Assembly: GCF_031458325.1 (NCBI RefSeq) | Contig: NZ_JAVDYG010000001.1 | Span: 3,286,001 to 3,350,000 of the forward strand | Source of the DNA: Nocardioides marmoribigeumensis | GTDB lineage: Bacteria; Actinomycetota; Actinomycetes; Propionibacteriales; Nocardioidaceae | Direction: 5' to 3' | DNA length: 64,000 bases | In this document: piece by piece, positions 1 to 9,370 of the stretch | How the letters are laid out: every line of letters begins with the position of its first letter | Numbering within the stretch: position 1 is the stretch's first letter | Program-made: the position numbers and the translations under genes | Notes under the pieces: model-generated | The model's database searches: none | The model's input: only the letters and a program-made list of their open reading frames with translations | Told to the model about the DNA's origin: nothing

Positions 1-2309
1 GACAGCCCCTGCGCCCGCAGGGAGGCCAGCTCGCGCCGGCGCACCCGCAGCGTGGTGGCGGTGTCGCTGACCGAGGCGAGCACGCCGAGCATGCCGGCCG
101 CGACGAGCGCGAGGACCGAGCCGGCGAGCAGGCCGGTGCCGACCGGGCCGGAGCGGAGACGGTCGGCGACCGCGTCGCGGGCGAGGACGGTCGCCGCGGG
201 CGCGATGCGGTGCGCGGCCTCGCGGACGGCGGAGACGCCGGCGCCGGTCCACACCTCGGTGTCGTCGCTGGACAGGCCCCGGGCGGGCGGTCCGCCGAGG
301 ACGGCGGCCAGGGCCCGGCTGTCGACCAGTAGCGCCGGCTCGGCCGGGGCGGCGGTGGGCAGGGCGGGCAGCACCCCGACCACGCGGACCGGGACGTTGC
401 GGTCGGCCAGCTGGAGCGACACGGTGTCGCCGTCACCGGCCTGGGCGGCGACCGAGGGGCTCACCAGCGCGGGCACGTCGTCCGAGCCGGGGCGGAGCCG
501 CGCGAGCAGGCCCGGCCAGCTCCCCGCCACCGGGGCCTCGAGCACCTCGCCGGCCCGGTCGGGGACCACGAGCACGGTGCCGGTGCCGCTGGGGAGGCCG
601 GCCGAACGTCGCTGCACGACCACGCCGCCGACCTGCTGGGCCAGGTCGTCGGCCTGCGCCGTGCTCAGCCCGGTCACCCGGACGCGCGCGGCCGTCGTCA
701 CCGCGGCCTGGTCGTCCTGCGACGCCGCCCACGAGGTGACCAGCCCGGCCAGGAGGACCGTGACCGCGGCGGCCAGCCCGGTGGTGACCAGCGACGAGCG
801 CTGCTGCTCCACCCGCCGGGTCAGCTCCCACCCCACGACCGAGGGGAGCAGCCCGCGCGTGCGGCCCACCCAGCCGCCCGCCACCCGGGTGAGCAGCGGC
901 AGGAGCCGGGCCGCCAGCAGGAGCACCGCCAGCACCACGAGGGTCGGGGCGGCCGCCCTCGCGGTCGGGTCGGACGAGGCCTGCTGCCAGGCGACCAGGG
1001 CGAGCACCAGGACCAGCACCTCGACCACCTCGCGGGGACGCGGGACCAGCCGACGCCAGCCGGAGCGCGTGCGTGGGTCGCCGCCGCCGGCGTGACCGGC
1101 CGCGCGGGTGAGCAGCACGACCCCGACCAGCGCCGCCGCGGCCGCCCACAGCCAGTCGCGGGGCTCGAGCGAGATGGCCACCCCCGAGGTCCCGGTCGCG
1201 CCGACCACCGCGCGGACCAACGGCGCGGCGAGCCACGGGCCGACCGCCAGCACGGCGGCCCCGATCGCCAGCATCTCCGCCCCGGCGGCGCCGAGGACCT
1301 GGGCGCGGGAGTGCCCGCGCGACTCCCGCAGGGCCACGTCGGGGGCCCGGGCCTCCGCGACGACCCGGGCGGCGAGCACCAGCGAGGCGACGGCCAGCGC
1401 GAGCAGCAGCAGCGTGGGGACCACGACCGAGGTGCGGGCCGCGGTGAGCGAGGGGCCCAGGGCGAGCAGCACGTCGTCGAGGCTCGTGACCACCCGCGGG
1501 TCGGGCAGGGCGTCGGCCAGGTCGTCGGCGCCGTCCTCCTCGAGCGCGTCCACCCGGCCCCGGACGGAGTCCAGCTCGGCGGTGGAGAGCCGGGCCAGCG
1601 CCGGCGCCGAGACCCACGAGACCCGCGGGTCGACCAGCGTCCCCACCCCCCCGTCGGGGGTGTCGTCGGGCAGCAGCAGCGGCCCGAAGGTGCGGAAGCC
1701 GCCGTCGTCGACCCGCCCGACCGGGCCGAGCGGGTCCTCGGCCCAGAACCCGCTCTCGGGGTCGGTCGGCGTCCACACGCCCGACACGGTGAGGCGCCGC
1801 GATCGGTCGTCCTGCCCGACCAGGGTCAGGGCCTCGCCGACCCGCAGGCCCAGGTCCGAGGCCGCGGCGCGGGGCACGGCCACCTCGTCCGGGTCGCCCG
1901 GCCAGTCGCCGCCGGTGAGCCGCGCGTGCGCGCGGACCCCGGCGTACACCCCGAGGACGAGGCGGTCCCGCTCGGCCGCGCCGCGCAGGGCGTACGACGA
2001 GGAGACCGTGCGCCGCTGCACGCGCGCCGGGGCGGGGGAGACCGCGGTCGCGAGCGCCCGTCGTACGGCGGTGTCGGCGGCGGCCACCCCCGGGGCGTCC
2101 TCGGGGTTGCCGGACACGACGACCACCCGCTCGACGGCCGGGGCGCGGCCGAGGCCGGCGCGGATGCCCGACTGGGAGGCGACGCGCAGCGCCACCCCAC
2201 AGGCGGTGACCAGGACGACCGTGACCAGCAGGACGGCGGCCGCGACCGCGAGGACCTCTCGCTGCGCGGACGCGCGGCGCCACACCAGGCGGACGGGGTC
2301 CGGACTCAC
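1..2309 (-). CDS. FtsX-type ABC transporter permease (3' end cut by window)
   Basis: I translated this frame by hand from a GTG at 2309; it stays open to the window edge, giving about 769 codons with the C-terminus missing. The N-terminus has one membrane segment (about residues 15-40) followed by a large extracytoplasmic region, then a cluster of several Leu/Val/Ala-rich membrane segments, a second extracytoplasmic stretch and a final membrane segment running into VRRRELASLRAQG. That final motif is typical of the FtsX domain of MacB/LolE-type permeases, so a two-FtsX-domain permease is likely. The GTG overlaps the hisN stop by four bases (GTGA), suggesting translational coupling. No ATPase partner is visible; it may lie beyond position 1. 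The substrate is unknown. Confidence 0.75.
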   Translation of the reverse strand, partial: MSPDPVRLVWRRASAQREVLAVAAAVLLVTVVLVTACGVALRVASQSGIRAGLGRAPAVERVVVVSGNPEDAPGVAAADTAVRRALATAVSPAPARVQRRTVSSSYALRGAAERDRLVLGVYAGVRAHARLTGGDWPGDPDEVAVPRAAASDLGLRVGEALTLVGQDDRSRRLTVSGVWTPTDPESGFWAEDPLGPVGRVDDGGFRTFGPLLLPDDTPDGGVGTLVDPRVSWVSAPALARLSTAELDSVRGRVDALEEDGADDLADALPDPRVVTSLDDVLLALGPSLTAARTSVVVPTLLLLALAVASLVLAARVVAEARAPDVALRESRGHSRAQVLGAAGAEMLAIGAAVLAVGPWLAAPLVRAVVGATGTSGVAISLEPRDWLWAAAAALVGVVLLTRAAGHAGGGDPRTRSGWRRLVPRPREVVEVLVLVLALVAWQQASSDPTARAAAPTLVVLAVLLLAARLLPLLTRVAGGWVGRTRGLLPSVVGWELTRRVEQQRSSLVTTGLAAAVTVLLAGLVTSWAASQDDQAAVTTAARVRVTGLSTAQADDLAQQVGGVVVQRRSAGLPSGTGTVLVVPDRAGEVLEAPVAGSWPGLLARLRPGSDDVPALVSPSVAAQAGDGDTVSLQLADRNVPVRVVGVLPALPTAAPAEPALLVDSRALAAVLGGPPARGLSSDDTEVWTGAGVSAVREAAHRIAPAATVLARDAVADRLRSGPVGTGLLAGSVLALVAAGMLGVLASVSDTATTLRVRRRELASLRAQGL

Positions 2310-3208
2310 AGGGGCGGGAGCTCCGGGCGCCGCCGTGCGCTGAGGTCGTGCAGGGTGCCCTCGCGGCCCTGGTGCTCGGGCTCGGCCGGCGTCTCGGGCG
2401 CGGGCCGGTCACCCGGCTCGCGCACGGCGCCGAGGAAGCCCAGCACGGTGTCGTGGAGGATCCCGTTGGTCGCCAGGGCGTTGCCGCCGGTCGGTCCGTC
2501 GCGGCCGTCGAGGCTGCTGAACCGGCCCCCGGCCTCCCGCACGATCACGTCGAGGGCGGCCATGTCGTAGAGCTCCAGCTCGGGCTCGGCGGCGATGTCG
2601 ACCGACCCCTCGGCCACCATCATGTAGCTCCAGAAGTCGCCGTAGGCCCGCGTGCGCCAGCACCGCCGCGCCAGGGCGAGGAAGTCGTCGAGCTGGCCGG
2701 ACTCCTCCCAGCCGTCGAGCGAGGAGTAGGACAGCGAGGCGTCGGTCAGCGAGCCCACGTCGGAGACCCGGCACGGCGTCGCCTTGTAGAACGAGCGGCC
2801 GGTGAACGTGCCGCCGTCGCGCATCGCCCACCAGCGGCGGTTGAGCTGGGGCGCGGAGACCACGCCGACGACGACCTCGTCCTCGACCATCAGGGAGATC
2901 AGCGTGGCCCAGACGGGGACGCCTCGCACGAAGTTCTTGGTGCCGTCGATCGGGTCGACCACCCACCGGCGCTGGCTCGCGCCGCTGCTGCCGTGCTCCT
3001 CGCCGAGGACCGCGTCACGGGGGCGGGCCCTGGACAGCGTGCGCCGGATGCCCTCCTCGACCGCGCGGTCGGCGTCGGTGACCGGGGTGAGGTCGGGCTT
3101 GGTGTCCACGCGCAGGTCGAGCGCCTGGTAGCGGCTCTGGCTGAGCGAGTCGGCGTCGTCGGCCAGGACGTGGGCGAGCCGCAGGTCGTCGGTGTAGCTC
3201 GTGGGCAT
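2306..3208 (-). CDS. hisN: histidinol-phosphatase HisN, inositol monophosphatase family
   Basis: Predicted to dephosphorylate histidinol phosphate, the penultimate step of histidine synthesis, in the cytoplasm. The 300-residue protein has the Mg-binding signatures of the inositol monophosphatase family: GEEHG near residue 70, WVVDPIDGTKNF near 86-97 and ELELYDMAAL near 210, where family members usually carry a WD pair, so the Trp is replaced by Tyr. Actinobacteria use this family rather than the HisB or PHP-type phosphatases. The ATG at 3208 lies 7 bases after a TAGCCT hexamer that begins in the rsgA stop codon, so the gene may be both read through from rsgA and transcribed leaderless. A general inositol phosphatase role cannot be excluded. 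The C-terminal 35 residues are Pro/Glu/Arg-rich and probably disordered. Confidence 0.85.
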   Translation of the reverse strand: MPTSYTDDLRLAHVLADDADSLSQSRYQALDLRVDTKPDLTPVTDADRAVEEGIRRTLSRARPRDAVLGEEHGSSGASQRRWVVDPIDGTKNFVRGVPVWATLISLMVEDEVVVGVVSAPQLNRRWWAMRDGGTFTGRSFYKATPCRVSDVGSLTDASLSYSSLDGWEESGQLDDFLALARRCWRTRAYGDFWSYMMVAEGSVDIAAEPELELYDMAALDVIVREAGGRFSSLDGRDGPTGGNALATNGILHDTVLGFLGAVREPGDRPAPETPAEPEHQGREGTLHDLSARRRPELPPL

Positions 3209-3215
3209 GAGGGCG

Positions 3216-3221
3216 AGGCTA
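3216..3221 (-). promoter_or_regulatory. -10 hexamer TAGCCT for leaderless hisN
   Basis: On the minus strand TAGCCT is followed by seven bases and then the ATG of hisN. The TAG of the hexamer is also the rsgA stop codon. No Shine-Dalgarno sequence is visible. Confidence 0.5.
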
Positions 3222-4238
3222 GCCGCGCGGGGCGTCGCGGCTCGACAGCAGCCGCCGGTAGGACGACACGCGCGCCTCCTCGACGGTGCCCGCCGCCACG
3301 GCCTCGTCGAGCGCGCACTCGGGCTCGGAGGCCGCGTGGGTGCACCCGCGGGGGCAGTCGACGGCCAGGTCGTCGAGGTCGGGGAACGAGCGCAGCAGCG
3401 ACTGGGGCTGCAGGTGCGCCAGCCCGAACGACCGGATCCCGGGGGTGTCGACGATCCACCCGCCGCCGCTCGCCTCGGGCAGCCGCAGCATGAGCGCCGA
3501 CGTGGAGGTGTGGCGCCCCCGCCCGGTCACGTCGTTCACCACGCCGACGGCCCGGTGGGCGCCCGGCACGAGCGCGTTGACCAGGGTCGACTTGCCCACG
3601 CCGGAGTGCCCCAGGAGCACGCTCGTGCGCCCGACCAGCCGCTCCAGGACCGGGGCGACGTCCGCGCCTCGCTGCGTGACGACGTACGCCACGTCGAGCG
3701 GGCGGTAGACCTCCACCAGCGGTGCGGGGTCGGCCAGGTCGGCCTTGGTCAGGCACAGCAGCGGCTCGATGCCCGCGTCGTACGCCGCCGCGATCGCGCG
3801 GTCCACCAGGCCGGTGCGCGGCTCGGGCTCGGCCAGCGCGACGACCACGACCAGCTGCTCGGCGTTGGCCACGATGACGCGCTCCACGGGGTCGTCGTCG
3901 TCGGCCGTGCGGCGCAGCACCGTCGTGCGCTCCTGGACCTCCACGATGCGCGCCAGGCTGCCCTCGTCGCCGGTGGTGTCGCCGACCAGCCGCACACGGT
4001 CGCCCACGACGACGCCCTTGCGGCCCAGCGGCCGCGACTTCATCGCGGTCACCACGCGGTCGGGCTCCTCGCGCAGCCGCACGGTGTAGCGGCCGCGGTC
4101 GACGGTGACCACCAGCGCGTCCACCGCGTCGTCGTACGTCGGGCGGTCCTTGGTGCGCGGACGCGTGCGACGGCGGGGCCGGTCGAAGTCCTCCTGGGTG
4201 ACGTGGTCGTAGGAGTCGCGGGCCGACCGGCGCGTCAC
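3219..4238 (-). CDS. rsgA: ribosome small subunit-dependent GTPase A
   Basis: RsgA is a circularly permuted GTPase that assists late maturation of the 30S subunit. The order seen here is diagnostic: an OB-fold region (about residues 40-110), then G4 (LTKAD, about 167), then the P-loop (GHSGVGKST, about 211-219), then G3 (DTPG, about 266), and a zinc knuckle with CPRGCTH and a later Cys near 296-310. An ATG exists at 4274, but the GTG at 4238 gives a GTGA overlap with the aroA stop and a normal 339-residue length, so I prefer it. The first ~35 residues are Arg-rich and probably disordered. An aroA-rsgA pair is common in actinobacteria. Confidence 0.92.
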   Translation of the reverse strand: MTRRSARDSYDHVTQEDFDRPRRRTRPRTKDRPTYDDAVDALVVTVDRGRYTVRLREEPDRVVTAMKSRPLGRKGVVVGDRVRLVGDTTGDEGSLARIVEVQERTTVLRRTADDDDPVERVIVANAEQLVVVVALAEPEPRTGLVDRAIAAAYDAGIEPLLCLTKADLADPAPLVEVYRPLDVAYVVTQRGADVAPVLERLVGRTSVLLGHSGVGKSTLVNALVPGAHRAVGVVNDVTGRGRHTSTSALMLRLPEASGGGWIVDTPGIRSFGLAHLQPQSLLRSFPDLDDLAVDCPRGCTHAASEPECALDEAVAAGTVEEARVSSYRRLLSSRDAPRG

Positions 4239-5521
4239 GCGTCGGCCCCGGAGCCGGTGACCAGGGCCGACCACGCCTCGGCGAAGCCGGGGAAGGTCTT
4301 GGCGGTCGTGGCCACGTCCTCGACCTCGACGCCGGGGACGACGACCCCGAGGAGCGCGCCGGCGTGGGCCATGCGGTGGTCGGCGTAGGTCGCGAACCGG
4401 GCGCCGTGCAGCGGCGCCGGCTCGAGGCCGAGCCCGTCGGCGTGCTCGGTGACCCGGCCGCCGAGCCGGGTGAGCTCGCGGTGCAGCGCGGCGAGCCGGT
4501 CGGTCTCGTGGCCGCGGATGTGGGCCAGCCCCCGCAGCCGGCTGGGGGAGTCGGCGAGCGCGGCGAGGGCCGCGACGACCGGCGCCAGCTCGCCGATGTC
4601 GCGCATGTCGAGGTCGAGCCCGTGCAGGTCGCCGCCGCGGACCGTCAGCCCCTCGTCGTCGAGGCGCACCTCGGCCCCCATGCGGGTCAGGATGTCGCGC
4701 AGCCGGTCACCGGCCTGGGTGGTGCGGGCCGGCCACCCCACGACGAGCACCTCGCCCCGGGTCGCCGCCGCCGCCGCCACGAACGGAGCGGCGTTGGACA
4801 GGTCGGGCTCGACCGTCACGTCGACCGCGCGCACCGGGCCGGGCGCGACCCGCCACACGTCGGGCTCGGAGTCGTCGACCTCGACACCCCGCTCGCGCAG
4901 CACGTCGACGGTCATGTCGAGGTGCGGCTGGGAGGGCACGGGCGGGCCGACGTGGCGCACGACCACGCCCTCGTCGTACGCCGCCCCGGCGAGCAGCAGC
5001 GCGGAGACGAACTGGCTCGAGGCCGAGGCGTCGAGGACCACCTCGCCGCCGCGGACCCGCCCGGCGCCCCGCACGGTGAAGGGCAGCGTGCCGCTGCCGC
5101 CGTCGTCGACGTCCGCCCCCAGCGCGCGGAGCGCGTCGAGCACCGCAGCCATCGGGCGCGTGCGGGCGTGCGGGTCGCCGTCGAAGGCGGCGGACCCGTT
5201 GACCAGGGCGGCCACCGGGGGGACGAACCGCATCACGGTGCCGGCGAGGCCGCAGTCCACCTCGGCGTCGCGCCGCTCACCCCGCACGAGCGGGGTCACG
5301 CGCCAGTCGTCGCCCGTCGTGTCGACCGTGGCCCCGAGCGAGCTCAGCGCCCGCGCCATCAGCTCGGTGTCGCGCGAGCGCAGCGCCCGGCGTACGACGC
5401 TGGGACCGTCGGCGATCGCGGCCAGGACGAGCGCCCGGTTGGTCAGGGACTTGGAGCCGGGGATCGTGACGCGGCCACGCACCGGGCCCCGGGACGTGGG
5501 GGCGCTCCACAGCTCGCTCAT
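4235..5521 (-). CDS. aroA: 3-phosphoshikimate 1-carboxyvinyltransferase (EPSP synthase)
   Basis: Catalyses transfer of enolpyruvate from PEP to shikimate 3-phosphate, the sixth step of the shikimate pathway. The 428-residue product has the substrate-binding [12 protein letters not shown] motif near residue 18, the [11 protein letters not shown] motif near 90 and ARTRPM near 120, plus the late IRGHETDRL segment, all in family order. The frame remains open upstream to 5698, but that extension is Pro/Thr/Arg-rich and lacks family similarity. The ATG at 5521 begins MSELW and follows a TAGACT hexamer by eight bases. The gene is coupled to rsgA through a GTGA overlap. Confidence 0.95.
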   Translation of the reverse strand: MSELWSAPTSRGPVRGRVTIPGSKSLTNRALVLAAIADGPSVVRRALRSRDTELMARALSSLGATVDTTGDDWRVTPLVRGERRDAEVDCGLAGTVMRFVPPVAALVNGSAAFDGDPHARTRPMAAVLDALRALGADVDDGGSGTLPFTVRGAGRVRGGEVVLDASASSQFVSALLLAGAAYDEGVVVRHVGPPVPSQPHLDMTVDVLRERGVEVDDSEPDVWRVAPGPVRAVDVTVEPDLSNAAPFVAAAAATRGEVLVVGWPARTTQAGDRLRDILTRMGAEVRLDDEGLTVRGGDLHGLDLDMRDIGELAPVVAALAALADSPSRLRGLAHIRGHETDRLAALHRELTRLGGRVTEHADGLGLEPAPLHGARFATYADHRMAHAGALLGVVVPGVEVEDVATTAKTFPGFAEAWSALVTGSGADA

Positions 5522-5529
5522 CGCGCGGG

Positions 5530-5535
5530 AGTCTA
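5530..5535 (-). promoter_or_regulatory. -10 hexamer TAGACT for leaderless aroA
   Basis: Minus-strand TAGACT lies eight bases before the aroA ATG at 5521. This geometry places transcription start at or next to the start codon and supports the shorter AroA. Confidence 0.5.
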
Positions 5536-5573
5536 CGCGGCCGCGACCGCGCCGACCGGCCGGCGGTGGGCGC

Positions 5574-8393
5574 TCAGCGGTGACGGTGGCGGTGGGAGGC
5601 GTGGGTGGCCTTGCCGCCGCCACGGCCGGGCCCCTTGCCGGACTTGTTGGCGGACGTGTTGCCGGACTTGTGGTCCGCCTTGTCGTGCCCCTTGGCAAAG
5701 GCGTGCCCCGGCTTGCCCTTGTCCTTGGCCTTGGCCTTGGCCTTGCCCTGGTCCTTGGCCGCGCTCTTCTCCGTGCTCGTGCTGGTGCTCGTGGTCGGGC
5801 GTGGCGCGACGAGCGGGGAGCGCAGCGGCGAGGTCACCGCGCCGAGCACCGCCGTCGGGTGGGGCAGCGCCGGCAGGCTCGCCCCGACGGAGGGCAGGGT
5901 CGGTGCGGGCACCTTGACCGGGGCGCTGGTCACCGGTGCCGACGGCGTGCGCGTGGGCGCCGTGACCGACGGGGCGGGCCGGGTCGGCGCCGTGGTGGGA
6001 CGCGTGGTGGGACGCGTGGTCGGGCTGCCGACCGTCGGTGCGGACACGGGTGTGCTGGGTCGGGTGCTCGGGGTCGCCGGCGACAGGTTCTTCGGGGCCG
6101 GTCGGGTGGTCGAGGTCGTCGCCGCGCGGACGCCGCGCGCGAGCACCCCGCGCACCCGCTGGAGCACGCCGTCGATGTCGAGGATGCCGTCGCCGTCGAT
6201 GCGCACGGTCGCGGAGTTGTCGGAGGTGTCGGGGTCGGTCTCGCCGAGCAGCGAGGCCGTGACGGTGATCGTCACCTCGTCGTCATCACCGTCGAGGTCC
6301 TCGTCCAGCAGGGTCGGGTCGGCGGAGATCACCACCTCGGCGTGGTTGCCGTCGGTGTCGCAGACCAGGCGGGTGGTGCTGTCGTCGGACCAGGCGCACT
6401 CGCGGGTGGAGGTGCTCAGGTCGATGTCGCGGCTCTTCTCGAAGTCGAGGACCAGGGGCGCCCGTCTGCCGGCCACGGGGACGTCGTCGACGCGCACGAC
6501 GAAGCTGCGCCGGTCGCGACTCTTGTCGATCGACAGCGAGATGTCGCGACCGTCGGCAGGCGGGGTCTCGGTCGGGGTCTCGGACGGCGTCTCGGACGGC
6601 GTCTCGGAGGGCGTCTCGGAGGGCGTCTCGGACGGCGTCTCGGACGGTTCGTCGGTGGGGGACTCGGTGGCGGTCTCGGACGGTTCGTCGGTGGGGGACT
6701 CGGTGGCGGTCTCGGAGGGCTCGTCGGTGGGGGACTCGGTGGCGGTCTCGGAGGGCTCGTCGGTGGGGGACTCGGTGGCGGTCTCGGACGGTTCGTCGGT
6801 CGGCGACTCGGTGGCGGTCTGCGACGGCTCGTCGGTCGGGGTCGACCGGGCGGGCCGGAAGGTGAGCCCGGCGGTGGCCAGGGAGGGGTCGGTGACGCTG
6901 TAGCCCGGCACGCTCACGGTGAGGGTGAGGGAGTCCTCGGTGAGGTCGTCGGGATAGCTCAGCGGGAGCGTCCAGGTCTCGTCGCCGGTGGCCGCGTCGC
7001 GGGCCACGACCTGGCCTGCGGACCGGGCCGAGCCGCTGCCCACGGACCGGGCCGCGGCGGACATCGCGGCGCAGTCGGCGGTGCTCGTCGAGCCGCTGGT
7101 CACGGTGCAGACCCCGTCCTGGACCGCGAACGAGGTGAGCCCGCTGGACGAGCCCAGGGCCAGGGTGGCGCTCCGGGCGTCGGCGGGCATCCCGGTCACG
7201 CCGACGACCAGGGAGTCGCCGGAGATCTCGGCCCGCACCACGCGGATGTCGGCCCCGGCCATCTCGACCGGAGCCGTGGTCGACGAGGACGTCGAGGGGC
7301 TGAGCGAGATGTCGGCCACCACGGAGGCCGGGGGCACCAGGGGCAGCGCCGAGCGCTGCGAGGACGGCCTGCGGCCGGGGACGGTCGGCGCGGACGGAGC
7401 GGTGGAGGTCGGTGTGCTGGTCGGGGTGGGGGTGGGGTCGGCCGCGACCTGCTTCTCCGGACCGCCGCCCACGATGAGCGCCGTGGCGACCGCTGCGGCG
7501 GCGACCCCGGCGGCAGCGGCGGCGGTCGCGGCGCTGGCGACGCCGTTGCCCAGGACGGCGTCCTTGGCGCGGTCGAGCAGCAGGACGATGCCGCTGCCGG
7601 TGGCCCCGGCGCCGCTGGCGAGGTAGCCCGCGCCGAGCGTCCCGAGCAGCAGCGGCGCGATGATCCCGGCCAGGTTGGAGTTCACCTCGGCCAGCTCGAG
7701 GTACATCGCGGTGCAGGAGCGGCACTCCTGGAGGTGCCGGTCGACCTTGCCGGCGTCGCGGCGCGACAGGCCGCTGCGGACGTAGCCGCCGAGATTCTCG
7801 GCCACCCACTGGCAGTCGGCCTCGGCAGAGGCGCTGAGGTGGGCGGTGAGGAAGGCCTGGCGCAGGCCCTCACGGGCGCGGTAGGCCAGCGCCGAGACCG
7901 AGTTGGGGCTCATGCCCAGCAGGGGAGCGATGTCGGCCGGCTTCTGGCCCTCGACCTCCAGGTGCCACAGCACGACCTGCCACCGCTCGGGCAGCGAGGC
8001 GAACGCCTTGGCGGCGGCCCCGCTCTCGAACTGCTCCACGGCGGTGTCCCGGAACGGCACGCCGGGGTCGAAGTCCGTCATGTCGTCGGAGGTGGTCAGG
8101 CGCGACTGACCACGGATGCGGTCGACGTGCAGGCGTCGGATCGCGGTGAGCAGGTAGGCGCGGAAGGCGATGTCCGGCCCGTGTCCGGCCTGCAGCAGGG
8201 CCATCACCTTGGTGAAGGCCTCCGAGACCAGGTCGTCGGCATCGGCGCCGCGCAGCAGCTGCCGGGCCAGGCGGCGGGCAGCGTCGACGTGGCGCGCGTA
8301 GAGGACCCCGTACGCCTCGGTGTCCCCGCCGCGGACGGCGGTGATCAGCTCGGCGTCGCCGGGTGCCTCATGGGGCGACAACAGCTCGGTCAT
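5574..8393 (-). CDS. ECF-type sigma factor fused to zinc-finger, membrane and repeat-rich surface region
   Basis: A single 939-residue frame joins parts that are usually separate. Residues 15-95 resemble sigma region 2 ([10 protein letters not shown] near 51-60), and 130-182 resemble region 4 with its helix-turn-helix ([37 protein letters not shown]). Residues 193-232 carry a zf-HC2-like anti-sigma motif, a Cys followed by HLQECRSC. Two hydrophobic stretches follow (about 241-273 and 280-310), then a Pro/Thr/Ser linker, a beta-rich domain (about 355-515), six copies of a 12-residue [12 protein letters not shown]-like unit (518-585), six TPSE-like units, a second beta-rich domain with paired Cys (616-733), a long Thr/Pro region, and a Lys/His/Gly-rich tail ending HRHRHR. 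I infer that the sigma part is cytoplasmic and the rest is on the surface. No separate anti-sigma gene is adjacent. The signal and target promoters are unknown. Confidence 0.82.
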   Translation of the reverse strand: MTELLSPHEAPGDAELITAVRGGDTEAYGVLYARHVDAARRLARQLLRGADADDLVSEAFTKVMALLQAGHGPDIAFRAYLLTAIRRLHVDRIRGQSRLTTSDDMTDFDPGVPFRDTAVEQFESGAAAKAFASLPERWQVVLWHLEVEGQKPADIAPLLGMSPNSVSALAYRAREGLRQAFLTAHLSASAEADCQWVAENLGGYVRSGLSRRDAGKVDRHLQECRSCTAMYLELAEVNSNLAGIIAPLLLGTLGAGYLASGAGATGSGIVLLLDRAKDAVLGNGVASAATAAAAAGVAAAAVATALIVGGGPEKQVAADPTPTPTSTPTSTAPSAPTVPGRRPSSQRSALPLVPPASVVADISLSPSTSSSTTAPVEMAGADIRVVRAEISGDSLVVGVTGMPADARSATLALGSSSGLTSFAVQDGVCTVTSGSTSTADCAAMSAAARSVGSGSARSAGQVVARDAATGDETWTLPLSYPDDLTEDSLTLTVSVPGYSVTDPSLATAGLTFRPARSTPTDEPSQTATESPTDEPSETATESPTDEPSETATESPTDEPSETATESPTDEPSETATESPTDEPSETPSETPSETPSETPSETPSETPTETPPADGRDISLSIDKSRDRRSFVVRVDDVPVAGRRAPLVLDFEKSRDIDLSTSTRECAWSDDSTTRLVCDTDGNHAEVVISADPTLLDEDLDGDDDEVTITVTASLLGETDPDTSDNSATVRIDGDGILDIDGVLQRVRGVLARGVRAATTSTTRPAPKNLSPATPSTRPSTPVSAPTVGSPTTRPTTRPTTAPTRPAPSVTAPTRTPSAPVTSAPVKVPAPTLPSVGASLPALPHPTAVLGAVTSPLRSPLVAPRPTTSTSTSTEKSAAKDQGKAKAKAKDKGKPGHAFAKGHDKADHKSGNTSANKSGKGPGRGGGKATHASHRHRHR
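6565..6840. repeat. coding tandem repeats (12-bp and 36-bp units)
   Basis: Six 12-bp units (6565-6636) are followed by five full and one partial 36-bp unit (start points 6637, 6673, 6709, 6745, 6781, 6817). The units keep frame and encode TPSE and [12 protein letters not shown] in the sigma-fusion protein. Copies differ mainly at third positions. Copy number could vary between strains through slippage. Confidence 0.9.
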
Positions 8394-8563
8394 GACAGGT
8401 CAGGCCACTCAGGACTCCGGTCGAGGGTCAAACTCGCCCTATTCGGACAGGTTCGGACACCGTCACGATATACCGGGACGGTCGGTGTGGGGCAGGTCTG
8501 GAAAATCCCCTCAGTTGACCCGTTCGAGCAGATGACCTGGTCATTTCGGGCCAGGTCACCAGG
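8394..8563. other. 170-bp intergenic region before the sigma-fusion gene
   Basis: This stretch is richer in A and T than its surroundings. It should hold the promoter of the sigma-fusion gene on the minus strand. I do not see a convincing -35/-10 pair, and there is no clear Shine-Dalgarno sequence before the ATG at 8393. Confidence 0.4.
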
Positions 8564-9370
8564 TCACCTCCCCAGGAGGGCGAGACCGGCCAGCGCCTGC
8601 GCGGCCATCTCGGCGTCGTCGGGCAGGGCCTCCACCCAGATCCGCGTGCGCGGGAACCCCAGGTCGTGCAGCAGCGTGCGGAGCTCGACGACGGTCGCGC
8701 CCAGGTGCGCCGGGCGGCGCACCAGGGCGACGACCTTGCCGTGACCCACGCGTGCCAGCGTCTCCTCCCCAGGAAAGACGCTGCGCACCGCCTCGGCCAC
8801 CCCGGCCAAGGTCAGTGCATGCGCGAACGGGTCGATCCCCACGTGGTCGATCGGTGAGAGCGAGAGGTCGCCGGCGTCGGCGACCAGCAGGGCGTGGCTG
8901 GTCCGGATGGAGGCGCCCACCAGGTCGGCGGCCCGGTAGATCTCCTCCAGCCGGGCCCGCAGGTGGGCGGCGCTGGCCAGCCCGGTCAGCGGGTCCTCGC
9001 ACGAGACGTCGCCGAGGAAGGCCAGCGTGGCCTCGCTCCACGCGGTGGCGATCGCCTCGGTGACGTCGTACGTCGGGTCTCCCAGCCCGAGCAGCGTGGT
9101 GCAGGTGCGCAGGCCCGACAGCGTTTCTCCCAGGGAGGCGCCGTCGGCGGCCAGCGTGCGCCCGGCCTCGGCCGCGGCCGGGGCGGCGTCGTCCCCGGCG
9201 ACCAGGCACTCGGCCACGGCCTCGAACCCTCGCGGGACACCGGCACGTTCCTGCGCGGTGAGCTCCCGGCCGGCCGGGGACTGCCGGGAACGGAGGAAGC
9301 GCGCCCGCCGACCCCTCGTCGGCCCGCTGAGCGGTGAGGACGACGGGTCGAAGACCGGCAGGTGGGCCAT
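8564..9370 (-). CDS. degenerate GGDEF-domain-like protein
   Basis: The 268-residue product contains the DPLTGLASAAHL signature (residues 126-137) that opens GGDEF diguanylate cyclase domains. At the place of the catalytic motif it reads RVGHGKVVAL (207-216), so GGDEF has become GHGKV and cyclase activity is not expected. The ~120 N-terminal residues form an Ala-rich, probably helical region that I cannot assign. It may act as a nucleotide sensor or protein partner. The ATG at 9370 has a strong AGGAGG ribosome site seven bases upstream; the frame extends to 9424 but without such a site. It is transcribed away from alkB, sharing the 318-bp intergenic region, so a role in control of alkane use is possible but not shown. 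Confidence 0.6.
   Translation of the reverse strand: MAHLPVFDPSSSPLSGPTRGRRARFLRSRQSPAGRELTAQERAGVPRGFEAVAECLVAGDDAAPAAAEAGRTLAADGASLGETLSGLRTCTTLLGLGDPTYDVTEAIATAWSEATLAFLGDVSCEDPLTGLASAAHLRARLEEIYRAADLVGASIRTSHALLVADAGDLSLSPIDHVGIDPFAHALTLAGVAEAVRSVFPGEETLARVGHGKVVALVRRPAHLGATVVELRTLLHDLGFPRTRIWVEALPDDAEMAAQALAGLALLGR

Noticed and set aside
433-2412. 659-codon open frame on the minus strand, Arg/Gly-rich
   Set aside because: It is the wrong frame of the permease gene; the translation is low-complexity and has no membrane segments, whereas the frame starting at GTG 2309 gives a sensible FtsX-like protein.
6565-6840. Possible CRISPR array
   Set aside because: Units are directly adjacent with no spacers, keep the reading frame and encode a protein repeat.
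4449-8744. 1431-codon plus-strand open frame
   Set aside because: It runs antisense to aroA and the sigma-fusion gene. High GC leaves antisense frames open; its sequence is Ser/Arg- and Gly-rich without domains.
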